64,000 nucleotides of DNA, taken from assembly GCA_002449585.1 (NCBI GenBank), contig DJXD01000053.1, forward strand, positions 82,498 to 146,497. The letters run 5' to 3'. The notes below the pieces were generated by a model. The model searched no databases, was not told where the DNA came from, and worked only from the letters and a program-made list of their open reading frames with translations. Positions 8,346-17,246 of this stretch are shown piece by piece. The stretch's first letter is position 1; each line of letters begins with the position of its first letter. Both the position numbers and the translations under genes were made by a program. The stretch comes from Ruminococcus sp. UBA7013. Lineage in GTDB: Bacteria > Bacillota > Clostridia > Oscillospirales > Ruminococcaceae.

Positions 8346-9392
8346 TCAGTCAATGACCGAACCGCCGTACTGATTGATTAATTCCTCCAGTGTGCTGTGC
8401 ATTCCACAGACAGGAATGCTAAGTTTCCAAATATTATCTTCTTCTCTGTAAATTTCCGCAATAATGGCGGCAGTATGCTCCGGTCGGAATCTCATGCCGG
8501 AAATTCGGAACGTCAATGCAGGTTTCTCCTGCTGTGTGATGGTAAAATGACAATCTGATAATTCTGTCATATTCTGTTTTGCTGCGGTGCTGATGGTGAC
8601 TGTGAAAATCAGCCGCCGGATTTCTTCAGGCAAAGTCCGTAATTTCAGACGGAAAACCGTCAAAGTTTCAGAGGGATTAATTGTCAGCTGAATTTCATTT
8701 TCCGGGGAATTGAGATGATTATAGAAAATAATATAATTTTCATCCGGAAGCATTTTATTCTGCTTGACACAGAAACAGGTCACATCAAAAGAACGTTCTT
8801 CTGTAAATGCAACAGAAAAATCAATCTCTTTGCTGACAGTAAAATAATCTTTCAGGGTACAAAGCAGGCTTTCAGAAGCCTCTTTCTTTTTGGGAATCAT
8901 AGAAAGAATTTTCTTTTCTTTTTTCTTATCAATCGGATGACAGAATGTTGCAATTTCCCGGAGAATAATGCTTAATTTTTCATCATCTGGATTGGATGCA
9001 ATGGCAAAATGACCAATGTATAAATTTCGATAATACATCATTCTGCCAATGTAACAAATGGCATTTTCCTCCCAATCTGCTTTTGTTTGAAGCATATAGG
9101 AATTTCTGTCAACAATTTTGAGACAATGATATAGATCAATGGCTTTCCATCCGTTTTTTTGAAAATTAGTCAGAGCAGTATCAGAAAGTACATCTGTGAG
9201 TCTTTTTATGCATTCTGTTGCGTCATAGGCAATATTCATTTTTTCCTGGAGATATGTCTGCAATGCTGGAAAAAGAATATGTAATGCATCTACAACGGCT
9301 TGATGATTAGGGGGTAATACAGTTTCTCTCAGAGATTTCTTGCGTGGTTTTGGGGAGCTGTCTTCCGCTTCAGGAGTGTTCTGTGGGGGCAT
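8346..9392 (-). CDS. HEPN-like/TerD-domain fusion protein
   Basis: The protein has 348 residues from the ATG at 9390-9392, chosen because AAAGGCGG lies directly upstream; an ATG 16 codons earlier lacks such a site. Residues 35-165 are helical and contain R122-N-LYIG-H128, fitting the R-x(4-6)-H motif of HEPN ribonuclease folds such as the Swt1-type. Residues 175-348 read like a TerD domain: a strand-rich region with MLPDENYIIFYNH, LPEEIRRLIFTVTI, TAAIIAEIYREEDNIWKLS and a terminal INQYGG. TerD domains bind calcium and occur in stress and phage-response gene sets. The gene has its own promoter, no ter neighbours, and ends against the hpf terminator. HEPN assignment is tentative; TerD is more secure. 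Confidence 0.7.
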   Translation of the reverse strand: MPPQNTPEAEDSSPKPRKKSLRETVLPPNHQAVVDALHILFPALQTYLQEKMNIAYDATECIKRLTDVLSDTALTNFQKNGWKAIDLYHCLKIVDRNSYMLQTKADWEENAICYIGRMMYYRNLYIGHFAIASNPDDEKLSIILREIATFCHPIDKKKEKKILSMIPKKKEASESLLCTLKDYFTVSKEIDFSVAFTEERSFDVTCFCVKQNKMLPDENYIIFYNHLNSPENEIQLTINPSETLTVFRLKLRTLPEEIRRLIFTVTISTAAKQNMTELSDCHFTITQQEKPALTFRISGMRFRPEHTAAIIAEIYREEDNIWKLSIPVCGMHSTLEELINQYGGSVID

Positions 9393-9428
9393 GTTTTTTC
9401 CGCCTTTCTTGTGTAAATTTATGAGAAT

Positions 9429-9457
9429 ATTATAACACATATGCGTTATTTTGTCAA
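9429..9457 (-). promoter_or_regulatory. Sigma-A promoter of the HEPN-TerD gene
   Basis: Perfect consensus TTGACA-17-TATAAT on the minus strand, 36 bases upstream of the start codon. It is back to back with the aldo/keto reductase promoter. Confidence 0.85.
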
Positions 9458-9472
9458 TAGCAGATATTTCTC

Positions 9473-9501
9473 TTGATTTTTCTGCCGGTTTATGCTATAA
9501 T
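9473..9501 (+). promoter_or_regulatory. Sigma-A promoter of the aldo/keto reductase gene
   Basis: TTGATT-17-TATAAT with ATGC before the -10. It may drive the genes through pyrB, as no terminator is seen before 13.4 kb. Confidence 0.75.
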
Positions 9502-9538
9502 AAAATCAGATTTTGTTAGAAAGGAAGGATTGATAATT

Positions 9539-10456
9539 ATGAGAGCCGTTGTCGGTACAAATTCATGGGGCAGTGCCCTATATGGGAAAATTCTCCGGGG
9601 ATCTGCTGTCAATGAGGAAACTTTGAAAGAAACTATTGATCAGGCTGTTAAAAAAAATTTGCTGGTGTTTGATACTGCTCAAGATTATGGACTTGGAAAA
9701 GGTCAAAAGCTGATCGGCAAACTTTGCCCGGAACAGATTCAAATTTCTGCAAAATTTACGCCATCTACCAAACATGGCTATGAATTCGGACAGGTAAGAA
9801 GATCATTGCTGAAAGATTTGCAGGATTTTCATCGGCCTTATGTAGATTTTTATTGGCTGCATCTGCCGAATGAAATTGAAGAAAATCTTAGTGAAATGAT
9901 TCAGCTGTATCATGAAGGGAAAATTAAGCATATCGGAGTTTCTAATTTTAATCTGGAAGAATGCCAAAAGGCAAAAAAAATTCTGGATGCAGAACAGATT
10001 CCCCTGTATGGTGTGCAGAATCACTATAGTCTGCTGGAACGAACCTGTGAGAAAAATGGCTTGCTCCGCTGGTGCAATGAGAATGCTGTTACATTCTGGG
10101 CTTGGGCGGTTCTGGAGGAGGGTATGCTGATTCCACCTAGACAAAATGAAAAATTTACGATCATGAAATTTGTCTTTGAACAGGAACGGGATAGATTATA
10201 TCCATTATATAAAGAAATGTATCTGATCGGTCAGGCGCATGGAATGACAATTGCACAGATAGCAATGTCCTATGTCGCAAGCAAGGGAATCATTCCGATT
10301 TGTGGCTGTCGAAAACCGTATCAGATTACACAGCTGGAACAGGCCGCAGAGACAATATTATCTGTATCAGAAATCCGGAGACTGGAACATATTACAAATC
10401 TGATTGATGTGAAAATTCTGCATACAGATTTATTCCGTTTTGCTGTCAGAAAATGA
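9539..10456 (+). CDS. Aldo/keto reductase
   Basis: The protein has 305 residues from the ATG at 9539, preceded by AAGGAAGG; an upstream in-frame ATG overlaps the promoter and is rejected. The (beta/alpha)8 fold carries the catalytic tetrad: Asp and Tyr in FDTAQDYG, Lys in SAKF, His in WLHLP. KHIGVSNF and the C-terminal GCRKPYQI, where the NADPH phosphate is usually bound, are family marks. It reduces carbonyls with NAD(P)H in the cytoplasm; the substrate is unknown. It is followed after 18 bp by three DUF3592-like genes. Confidence 0.85.
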   Translation: MRAVVGTNSWGSALYGKILRGSAVNEETLKETIDQAVKKNLLVFDTAQDYGLGKGQKLIGKLCPEQIQISAKFTPSTKHGYEFGQVRRSLLKDLQDFHRPYVDFYWLHLPNEIEENLSEMIQLYHEGKIKHIGVSNFNLEECQKAKKILDAEQIPLYGVQNHYSLLERTCEKNGLLRWCNENAVTFWAWAVLEEGMLIPPRQNEKFTIMKFVFEQERDRLYPLYKEMYLIGQAHGMTIAQIAMSYVASKGIIPICGCRKPYQITQLEQAAETILSVSEIRRLEHITNLIDVKILHTDLFRFAVRK

Positions 10457-10474
10457 GGGAGGGGAGTTTACTAT

Positions 10475-10873
10475 ATGTCTATACTGATAGTGTTATTTTA
10501 TGTGGTTGCCATATTGCTTTTTGTCATTGCTACTAGTATCAAAAAATCCCATGAAAATAAAATGAAAACATATACTTATGAGACAGAAGCCGTTGTATCT
10601 GATATGAAAAGATTGGGAAAATACAGTTATCCAGTATTTGAATATGAGTATCTGGGGAGACATATGCAAAAACAAAGTGCTGTGGGAACATCACCCCCGG
10701 CTTATCATGTTGGAGAAGTGATTAAGATCCGTGTAAATCCAGATAATCCGGAGCAATATGTGACAACGGACGCAAAAGCACAAAAGCTTGCCTGCGGAAT
10801 TTTGTATATAATGGCAATTGTTTTTTTCGTTGTAACTACATTTACTGCGGTTGCATTCTCTAAAATAGCATGA
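10475..10873 (+). CDS. DUF3592-like membrane protein (paralogue 1)
   Basis: The protein has 132 residues. Helices at about 1-24 and 105-128 flank a soluble domain with KKSHENKMKTYTYETEA, FEYEYLGR, YHVGEVIKIRVNP and PEQYV. This pattern (a transmembrane pair around a small beta domain ending in NPxNPxQ/E) is that of DUF3592 proteins. GGAGGGG precedes the ATG. Its stop overlaps the next start by 4 bp. The gene at 11864 is a close paralogue, sharing the KKSHE and YTYETEA stretches. Function unknown. Confidence 0.7.
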   Translation: MSILIVLFYVVAILLFVIATSIKKSHENKMKTYTYETEAVVSDMKRLGKYSYPVFEYEYLGRHMQKQSAVGTSPPAYHVGEVIKIRVNPDNPEQYVTTDAKAQKLACGILYIMAIVFFVVTTFTAVAFSKIA

Positions 10874-11832
10874 GCAGAAAATATAAGCATAAAGTAAAAA
10901 AATTATCTGATACAGAACGTCTAAGAAGACAGGAAGCACGAAAAAAACGAAAAGAAAGAAAAAAATTGGAACAGATCCGATCTGACAGGGAAATCCGATT
11001 TGGCTGTATTCTAGGAATTCTAGGCTTTGTATTATTTTTCTGGCTGGCGGCTTATCATAGCACGATCTGGATAATTTATTTCTGTCTGCTGATGGGAATT
11101 TATGTCACACTCAAAGATAAGAGCGGCATCAGGAATTTTCTGTTCCGGAATTATCCAGATACATTTCCATGGGCAGACAGTTTGAAAGCACAGGATTCCC
11201 GAAAAATCTTTTCTATGGAATTAGCCACAACATTGAGAGGATATGTATTTATTCTGTTGTTTGCTGATCTGAAACCGGCATTTCTTTGGTCAGTGATCTG
11301 GATCATCTGCATGGGGATTGGCTTCTATTATGCTATCTTTGATTATGAAATCTATCGTTTGGATGAAAAAAATTCTTCTATGATAGCCCTGATCATATCT
11401 CCTGTGCTTCTGGCTTTTTTCACAGGAGTGATGAATAATGTCCGCTGGTCAAAGATGATTATTATTTTTCAGCTGATTGGCTTTATTTTGATGCTGATTC
11501 TTGCCATGATCCGCAGTCAAGCTGATCTGACAAATTCTTTTCTGACAGCATTCTTTTTCGGATGTTTTCTATGTACGGGGTTTTTCCTGATTAATCAGAA
11601 TTTTGATTTTTCAGAGCCTGTAACTCATGCATGTATTGTTGTTAAGAAAGAATATCATTCAGGAAAATATTCTTATCATGATATTAATATTACAGATTGG
11701 AATGATTCAGATGATGTTGTTACTGTAAAGATCTCTAAAACACAGTATGATGCTGTTAAAATAGGTGATACGGTAAACATCACAGTATATCCGGGTGCAT
11801 TACATGCAGAACATTATCAGCTGCATATTTAG
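10870..11832 (+). CDS. Polytopic membrane protein with basic N-terminus and DUF3592-like C-terminal domain
   Basis: The protein has 320 residues. The first 45 are strongly basic and probably helical (RRQEARKKRKERKKLEQIR). About seven hydrophobic helices follow, and residues 255-320 form a soluble beta domain (KKEYHSGKYSYHDINIT, VKIGDTVNITVYPG) that resembles the neighbouring DUF3592 domains. The start overlaps the previous stop (ATGA), so translation is coupled. It could be a multi-helix version of its neighbours, together forming one membrane complex; function is not known. Confidence 0.6.
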   Translation: MSRKYKHKVKKLSDTERLRRQEARKKRKERKKLEQIRSDREIRFGCILGILGFVLFFWLAAYHSTIWIIYFCLLMGIYVTLKDKSGIRNFLFRNYPDTFPWADSLKAQDSRKIFSMELATTLRGYVFILLFADLKPAFLWSVIWIICMGIGFYYAIFDYEIYRLDEKNSSMIALIISPVLLAFFTGVMNNVRWSKMIIIFQLIGFILMLILAMIRSQADLTNSFLTAFFFGCFLCTGFFLINQNFDFSEPVTHACIVVKKEYHSGKYSYHDINITDWNDSDDVVTVKISKTQYDAVKIGDTVNITVYPGALHAEHYQLHI

Positions 11833-11863
11833 ATATCTGTATTTGATCGGAGGAGATACTACT

Positions 11864-12313
11864 ATGTGGACAATTCTGCTATCTATACTTTTTTTTGTGA
11901 GTTGGTTGGTCGCAATACCTATTGCGATTGCTATATGGATTAAAAAATCACATGAAAAGAAATTAGAGACTTATACTTATGAGACAGAAGCAATCATATC
12001 TGATTTTGTTAAAAAAGATAAATATTATTTTCCAGTATTTGAATATGATTATTGGGGGCGGCATATTCAAAAGCAGAGTAATATTGGTTTAAGTTCGCAG
12101 ACCTATCATGTTGGGGATTCGATGAAAATTAAGGTAAATCCTGAAAATCCGGAACAGTATGTGATACAAGATGATAAATTAGTCAAATTTGGTTATAGTG
12201 TTAATTTGGGAATCGCTGGCTTTATTTGGTTCAGTTTGATGCTTCCTTTTATAATAATCGTACTGTTTGAATTATTAGATGAATTAGAAGCAATATTATT
12301 AAATCGGGGATAA
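11864..12313 (+). CDS. DUF3592-like membrane protein (paralogue 2)
   Basis: The protein has 149 residues from the ATG at 11864, chosen because GGAGGAGA lies 7 bases upstream; a longer frame begins inside the previous gene. Helices at about 3-25 and 112-136 flank KKSHEKKLETYTYETEA, FEYDYWGR, YHVGDSMKIKVNP and PEQYV, closely matching the protein encoded at 10475. It therefore arose by duplication within the operon. It lies 34 bp upstream of pyrB. Function unknown. Confidence 0.7.
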   Translation: MWTILLSILFFVSWLVAIPIAIAIWIKKSHEKKLETYTYETEAIISDFVKKDKYYFPVFEYDYWGRHIQKQSNIGLSSQTYHVGDSMKIKVNPENPEQYVIQDDKLVKFGYSVNLGIAGFIWFSLMLPFIIIVLFELLDELEAILLNRG

Positions 12314-12347
12314 TGCAATCATTATGTATTAAATAGGAGGTATTTTT

Positions 12348-13427
12348 ATGATTTCTCAATATCCACATCTGATTGACCTGAATGATTATTCCGTAAAATT
12401 CTGGAATAAATTATTGACACAGGCAGAGGATATTATTAAAAATCCGGCTCTTTATGCAAACAGCTGTAACGGGAAAATCATGGGGACATTATTCTATGAA
12501 CCCTCTACCCGGACACAGATGTCTTTTCAAACGGCCATGCTTCGACTTGGGGGGACAATCATCGGCTTTGATAATCCAATGACTTCCTCTGTATCCAAAG
12601 GGGAAAATCTCAAAGATACAACTAAAATCATCAGTGGTTATTCTGATGTTCTTGTGATGCGACATCCTGTTATGGGTGCGGCAAAAGCGGCCGCCCTGAC
12701 GGCAGATTGTCCCGTGATCAATGCCGGGGATGGTGGTCATCTGCATCCGACACAAACTCTTACAGATTTATTGACCCTCAAAATGGAAAAGGGGACACTG
12801 GAAAATCTGACAATCGGATTATGCGGAGATCTGCTGAATGGCCGGACGGTGCATTCTCTTTGCAAAGCGATGAGCTGTTATAAAAATAATAAATTTATCA
12901 TGATTTCTACACAAAAGCTTGCTATGCCGGATTATATCAAAGATATTATTATTTCTAACGGCTGTGCATTTGAGGAAATCCCCAGTCTGGAGGAAGCCAT
13001 TCCTCAGCTGGATATGCTTTATATGACAAGAATCCAGAGAGAACGCTTTGATTCGCAAGAAGAGTATCTTGCTCAGAAAGATACTTATATTTTGACTGTT
13101 GAAAAAATGAAGCTTGCCCGGCCGGATATGATTGTCATGCATCCGCTTCCCCGTGTGGATGAAATTGAAATTGCTGTGGATGATGATCCCAGAGCTTTAT
13201 ATTTCAAACAGGCAAGATATGGCATGTATATCAGAATGGCCTTGATCTGGATTCTGCTCCAAACGGAAGAAAAGCCAGAGCTTTTAAAAGGGGAACTGCA
13301 TCCGGATCTGATCTGCAAAAATCCGAAATGCATTATTCATCAGGAAAAATATTTGCCAAAAAGCTTTATCCAAACCGGGGAACATGCTTTTCAATGTGAA
13401 TATTGTGATGAAAAATCAGAATTCTGA
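12348..13427 (+). CDS. pyrB: Aspartate carbamoyltransferase with C-terminal PyrI-like zinc finger
   Basis: The protein has 359 residues. Residues 1-305 form a normal ATCase catalytic chain that condenses carbamoyl phosphate and aspartate in pyrimidine synthesis: STRTQMSFQTA (usual STRTRxSFExA), SVSKGEN, HPTQTLTDL, TRIQRERF and HPLPRVDEI. After a short linker, C323-x4-C328 ... C350-x2-C353 reproduces the zinc-site spacing of the E. coli regulatory chain PyrI, including the following NPKCIIHQE. The nucleotide-binding allosteric half of PyrI is absent. An AGGAGG site precedes the ATG. Whether the zinc tail stabilises oligomers or contacts other chains is unknown. No other pyr gene is adjacent. 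Confidence 0.9.
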   Translation: MISQYPHLIDLNDYSVKFWNKLLTQAEDIIKNPALYANSCNGKIMGTLFYEPSTRTQMSFQTAMLRLGGTIIGFDNPMTSSVSKGENLKDTTKIISGYSDVLVMRHPVMGAAKAAALTADCPVINAGDGGHLHPTQTLTDLLTLKMEKGTLENLTIGLCGDLLNGRTVHSLCKAMSCYKNNKFIMISTQKLAMPDYIKDIIISNGCAFEEIPSLEEAIPQLDMLYMTRIQRERFDSQEEYLAQKDTYILTVEKMKLARPDMIVMHPLPRVDEIEIAVDDDPRALYFKQARYGMYIRMALIWILLQTEEKPELLKGELHPDLICKNPKCIIHQEKYLPKSFIQTGEHAFQCEYCDEKSEF

Positions 13428-13489
13428 GCACTCAACCTCCGGTAGAATTTAAGTAATATCGGCATTTTTAAAACTCAACTGCTGGTATG

Positions 13490-13518
13490 TTTACATTCTG
13501 CCGGATTTGTGATAGAAT
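13490..13518 (+). promoter_or_regulatory. Promoter of the HTH/zinc-ribbon membrane regulator
   Basis: TTTACA-17-TAGAAT, 25 bases before the GTG start. Confidence 0.6.
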
Positions 13519-13542
13519 CATACTCGAAAGGAGGGGTTCTCC

Positions 13543-14199
13543 GTGGATCAGCAGAAGATCGGAAAATTCATAGCTTCATGCAGAAAAGAAAAGCATCTGA
13601 CACAGGCGGCACTTGCGGAACAGCTCGGCATTACAGACAGAGCCGTTTCCAAATGGGAAACAGGGAAAAATATGCCTGATGTTTCTATCATGCTGGAACT
13701 CTGTGAAGTATTAGAAATCAATATCAACGAACTTCTGAGCGGGGAACGACTGAGTATGAAAGATTATCAGAAAATGGCAGAGGAAAATTTAATCCGTTTA
13801 CAGGAACAGGAAGAAATCAACAATAAAAAGCTTCTGCATCTGGAAATTGTGATAGGCCTGATCAGCACCGTATTTTATTTATTGACTATGTTCGCATTGG
13901 CAGGCGATAAAATAGCGGAAGGGAAAAAGCACATTCCTCTTGATGAGATGGAAGGCTGGAAAATCGGAGTTTCGATTATCAGCACAATTATTTTCATGAC
14001 TAGTATTTTTTATTGTGTGAGATTAGAGCATGATACAGGTTATTATGAATGCCCGCACTGCAAAAAAGTTTATGTTCCAACGATGAAGGCAGTTTTCCTT
14101 GCTCCGCATATCGGATTTAGCAGAAAAATGCGCTGTCCTTACTGCGATCAGAAGGGCTATCATAAGAAAGTACTTTTTACAGATCATAAAGCAAATTAA
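13543..14199 (+). CDS. XRE-family HTH regulator with two membrane helices and a C-terminal zinc ribbon
   Basis: The protein has 218 residues from a GTG start after AAAGGAGGGG. Residues 5-62 are a classic Cro/CI-type HTH (LTQAALAEQLGITDRAVSKW, MPDVSIMLELCEVL). Helices at about 103-122 and 145-165 would place the protein in the membrane. The tail carries YECPHCKK and RCPYCDQKGY, a four-cysteine zinc ribbon. This architecture is common in Clostridia as a membrane-tethered one-component regulator; target genes are not known. The GNAT gene 23 bp downstream is probably co-transcribed. Confidence 0.85.
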   Translation: MDQQKIGKFIASCRKEKHLTQAALAEQLGITDRAVSKWETGKNMPDVSIMLELCEVLEININELLSGERLSMKDYQKMAEENLIRLQEQEEINNKKLLHLEIVIGLISTVFYLLTMFALAGDKIAEGKKHIPLDEMEGWKIGVSIISTIIFMTSIFYCVRLEHDTGYYECPHCKKVYVPTMKAVFLAPHIGFSRKMRCPYCDQKGYHKKVLFTDHKAN

Positions 14200-14222
14200 A
14201 ATTAAGAAAGGTAATTTTTAAT

Positions 14223-14849
14223 ATGAATCATCAAGATTATATCATTCGTCCAGAAAATGCAGAAGATTATAGAAAAGTAGAAGCTCTCGTCAGAGAATCA
14301 TTCTGGAATATTTATCGGCCGGGGTGCTATGAACATTATATAATTCATGTACTCCGGAATGATCCGGCCTTTGTGAAACAACTTGATTTTGTTATGGAAA
14401 AAGATGGCGTTCTCATTGGACAGAATATGTTTATGAAAACCATGATCAAAGCTGATGATAACAGAGAAATTGATGTTCTGACAATGGGGCCTATCTGCAT
14501 TACACCTGAACTGCAACGCAAAGGATATGGAAAAATTCTTCTGGATTATTCCCTGGAAAAAGCACAGATGCTCGGCTTCGGAGCAGTCCTTTTTGAAGGC
14601 AATATTGATTTCTATGGAAAAAGTGGCTTTGATTATTCCAGTAAATTCGGCATCAAATACCATGATCTGCCAGATGATGCAGATGCTTCATTCTTTCTGT
14701 GCAAAGAATTGATTCCCGGATATTTGGACGGCATTACAGGGATTTATCTGACCCCGCAGGGCTATTATGTCGATGATGCCGATGTTGATGCATTTGATCA
14801 GAATTTTCCGCCAAAAGAAAAAAAGAAACTGCCCGGCCAGCTGTTCTGA
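14223..14849 (+). CDS. GNAT-family N-acetyltransferase
   Basis: The protein has 208 residues. The N-terminus IIRPENAEDYRKVEALVRESF and the acetyl-CoA loop region ITPELQRKGYGKILLDYSLEKA (Q/RxxGxG/A motif) mark a GNAT fold of the YhbS-like type; FYGKSGFDYSSKFGIKY is another family block. The ribosome binding site is AGAAAGG. It probably shares a transcript with the HTH gene upstream. The acceptor is unknown. Confidence 0.85.
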   Translation: MNHQDYIIRPENAEDYRKVEALVRESFWNIYRPGCYEHYIIHVLRNDPAFVKQLDFVMEKDGVLIGQNMFMKTMIKADDNREIDVLTMGPICITPELQRKGYGKILLDYSLEKAQMLGFGAVLFEGNIDFYGKSGFDYSSKFGIKYHDLPDDADASFFLCKELIPGYLDGITGIYLTPQGYYVDDADVDAFDQNFPPKEKKKLPGQLF

Positions 14850-14881
14850 TTAAATTAAGCCCTCAAAATGAAAAATATCCA

Positions 14882-14910
14882 TTGACAGCAGGACAAAAAC
14901 ATGTTATGAT
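14882..14910 (+). promoter_or_regulatory. Sigma-A promoter of guaA
   Basis: TTGACA-17-TATGAT, about 35 bases before the coding start. The short leader leaves no room for a purine riboswitch. Confidence 0.8.
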
Positions 14911-14944
14911 ATATAATATAATTAAGTAAAAAAGGAGAAATAAA

Positions 14945-16483
14945 ATGTCACATCAGTTAATCATTGTCCTTGATTTCGGCGGTCAATATAATCAGCTCAT
15001 TGCCCGGCGTGTGCGTGAATGCGGTGTCTACTGCGAAGTCAAAAGCTATAAAACCCCTATTGAAGAATTAAAAGCTTTGAATCCCAAAGGAATCATTTTC
15101 ACGGGAGGGCCTAACAGTGTCTATGATGAAGCATCCCCCCATATCACAAAAGATATTTTTGATCTGAATATTCCTATTCTGGGGATCTGCTACGGTGCAC
15201 AGCTCATGGCCTACACCCTCGGCGGTGAAGTATCCGCCTGCCAAACTTCTGAATATGGAAAAACAGATACCCATTATGATCATTCCAGCATTCTGTTTGG
15301 CGGTATTCATCTGCCCGAAACAGCACAGTCATGGATGAGCCATACTGATTATGTTTCCCGTGTGCCAGATGGCTTCAGAATCACCGCACATACAGAAAAT
15401 TGCCCGGCGGCCGCTTTCGAAAATGCTGAAAAGAAACTCTATGCAGTACAGTTTCATCCGGAAGTCAATCATACATTTGCAGGTACAGGCATGATTGATA
15501 GCTTTGTCAAATGCGTCTGCGGATGTATCGGAGATTGGACAATGGCAGGCTATGCCAAAACAGCAATTCAAAATATTCGTGAAAAAGTCGGTGATGGTAA
15601 AGTATTATTAGCATTATCCGGCGGAGTGGATAGCTCTGTTGCGGCGGCATTATTGGCCAAAGCCGTCGGCAGTCAGCTGACATGTATTTTTGTAGATCAT
15701 GGATTCATGCGCAAGAATGAGGGCGATGAAGTAGAAGCCGCTTTTAAAAATTCCGGTATGCAGTTCATTCGTGTGAATGCAAAAGAACAATTTATGAAAA
15801 AGCTCCGTGGTGTCTCTGATCCGGAAACCAAACGCAAAGCCATTGGAGAGGAATTTATCAGAGTATTCGAGCAGGAAGCCAAAAAAATCGGCAAAGTGGA
15901 TTATCTGGTACAGGGAACAATCTATCCGGATGTGATCGAGAGCGGTCTAGGTGATGCCGCCGTGATCAAATCACATCATAATGTCGGTGGTCTGCCTGAT
16001 TATGTCGATTTCAAAGAAATTATTGAACCTCTTCGGATGCTGTTCAAAGATGAAGTCAGAAAATTAGGGACAGAATTGGGTCTTGATCCGGTGCTTGTCT
16101 GGAGACAGCCATTTCCGGGGCCTGGTTTAGCGATCCGCATTATTGGGGAAATCACAGATGAAAAACTTGAGATCTTACAGGATGCAGATTTCATTTTCCG
16201 GGAAGAAATCGCCAAAGCGGCTCTTGACAGGGAAATCAATCAATATTTTGCCGTATTGACAAATATGAGATCTGTAGGGGTTATGGGCGATGCAAGAACA
16301 TATGATTATACTATTGCACTCCGTGCGGTCACTACGAATGATTTCATGACGGCCGATTTCGCTAAGATCCCTTATGAAGTGCTTGCTGTCGCAGCTCACA
16401 GAATCGTGAATGAAGTCAAGAACATCAACAGAATTGTCTATGATATTACAACAAAGCCCCCGGCTACAATTGAATGGGAATAA
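14945..16483 (+). CDS. guaA: GMP synthase (glutamine-hydrolysing)
   Basis: The protein has 512 residues, the full length of the family. The N-terminal class I glutamine amidotransferase carries the nucleophile Cys in LGICYGAQ and the His/Glu pair in VQFHPEV. The ATP pyrophosphatase domain follows with the PP-loop [12 protein letters not shown]. The C-terminal dimerisation domain has [13 protein letters not shown] and the terminal KPPATIEWE. It converts XMP to GMP with glutamine and ATP. Monocistronic by promoter and spacing. Confidence 0.97.
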   Translation: MSHQLIIVLDFGGQYNQLIARRVRECGVYCEVKSYKTPIEELKALNPKGIIFTGGPNSVYDEASPHITKDIFDLNIPILGICYGAQLMAYTLGGEVSACQTSEYGKTDTHYDHSSILFGGIHLPETAQSWMSHTDYVSRVPDGFRITAHTENCPAAAFENAEKKLYAVQFHPEVNHTFAGTGMIDSFVKCVCGCIGDWTMAGYAKTAIQNIREKVGDGKVLLALSGGVDSSVAAALLAKAVGSQLTCIFVDHGFMRKNEGDEVEAAFKNSGMQFIRVNAKEQFMKKLRGVSDPETKRKAIGEEFIRVFEQEAKKIGKVDYLVQGTIYPDVIESGLGDAAVIKSHHNVGGLPDYVDFKEIIEPLRMLFKDEVRKLGTELGLDPVLVWRQPFPGPGLAIRIIGEITDEKLEILQDADFIFREEIAKAALDREINQYFAVLTNMRSVGVMGDARTYDYTIALRAVTTNDFMTADFAKIPYEVLAVAAHRIVNEVKNINRIVYDITTKPPATIEWE

Positions 16484-16517
16484 AATAAATTGATAGCTAA
16501 TTATTAATAATCACTAT

Positions 16518-16546
16518 TTGACAAAATCAGAATTTTGTGCTATACT
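16518..16546 (+). promoter_or_regulatory. Sigma-A promoter of the ECF S-component gene
   Basis: TTGACA-17-TATACT with TGC before the -10. Confidence 0.8.
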
Positions 16547-16587
16547 AATATGTTAGAAACAATATCAGCATGAAAGGATGATAATTT

Positions 16588-17100
16588 TTGAAACATGAAA
16601 AACTCCGCTTTCTGGCATTGACTGGAATGCTCACGGCATTGACAACTGTCGCAACGCTTGTGATTCGTATTCCTACCCCCACAAAAGGCTATATCAATTT
16701 AGGGGATACGATCGTGAATTTGTCTGCATGGATACTCGGCGGCGGATATGGTGCGGCGGCGGCTGGAATTGGCTCAGCATTGGCAGATCTGATTTCGGGT
16801 TATGCGATATTTGTGCCGGCTACGCTGATTATCAAGGCGATTATGGCATTTGCGGCCTTTCAGATATTTACGGCATTAAGCAAGAAATGGCATGAACTGC
16901 CTTCCCGGATTTTTGCGGCGATTGTTTCCGAAATCATCATGATTCTGGGTTATGCGATATTTGAGGGCTTTTTATACGGATCACTGACGACAGCTATTTT
17001 ATCTGTATCGGGCAATCTGGTGCAGGGTATCTTTGGGGTTGGTGCATCTGTGGCACTGTATGAATTAATTATCAAGAGAGTGCCGAAATTTTCGAAATAA
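16588..17100 (+). CDS. ECF transporter substrate-binding (S) component
   Basis: The protein has 170 residues from a TTG start, preceded by AAAGGATG. About six membrane helices; the ALTTVATLVIRIPTPTKGYINLGD block with the AxxxA-rich first helix, and GGGYGAAAAGIGSALADL, fit S components of group II ECF vitamin transporters (ECF-ribofla_trS/HmpT-like). It should associate with a shared EcfA/A'/T module encoded elsewhere. The imported vitamin cannot be told from sequence. Its own promoter and terminator make it monocistronic. Confidence 0.85.
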   Translation: MKHEKLRFLALTGMLTALTTVATLVIRIPTPTKGYINLGDTIVNLSAWILGGGYGAAAAGIGSALADLISGYAIFVPATLIIKAIMAFAAFQIFTALSKKWHELPSRIFAAIVSEIIMILGYAIFEGFLYGSLTTAILSVSGNLVQGIFGVGASVALYELIIKRVPKFSK

Positions 17101-17110
17101 AAAATCTGCT

Positions 17111-17138
17111 CCCGGTGCGAATGCGCCGGGATTTTTTT
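17111..17138 (+). terminator. Terminator of the ECF S-component gene
   Basis: Eight-pair stem CCCGGTGC/GCGCCGGG with a GAAT loop followed by ATTTTTTT. Confidence 0.9.
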
Positions 17139-17178
17139 ATGAATAAATTGTAAATTTTAGCTGAAAAGTATTTTTTTT

Positions 17179-17195
17179 TATAATTATGTTATAAT
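17179..17195 (+). promoter_or_regulatory. Possible -10 elements for the secreted dockerin gene
   Basis: TATAAT occurs twice (17179-17184 and 17190-17195) without a good -35 at 17 bp. One of them probably serves the gene at 17247, which has GAGGAGG before its ATG. Confidence 0.35.
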
Positions 17196-17246
17196 AGATA
17201 TATAGATTGTGAAAGCAGGTAAGCGTAATAAAGAGGAGGTAATATT

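Noticed and set aside
14850..14944. Purine riboswitch before guaA
   Set aside because: Only about 30 bases lie between the predicted start of transcription and the coding start; no aptamer fits.
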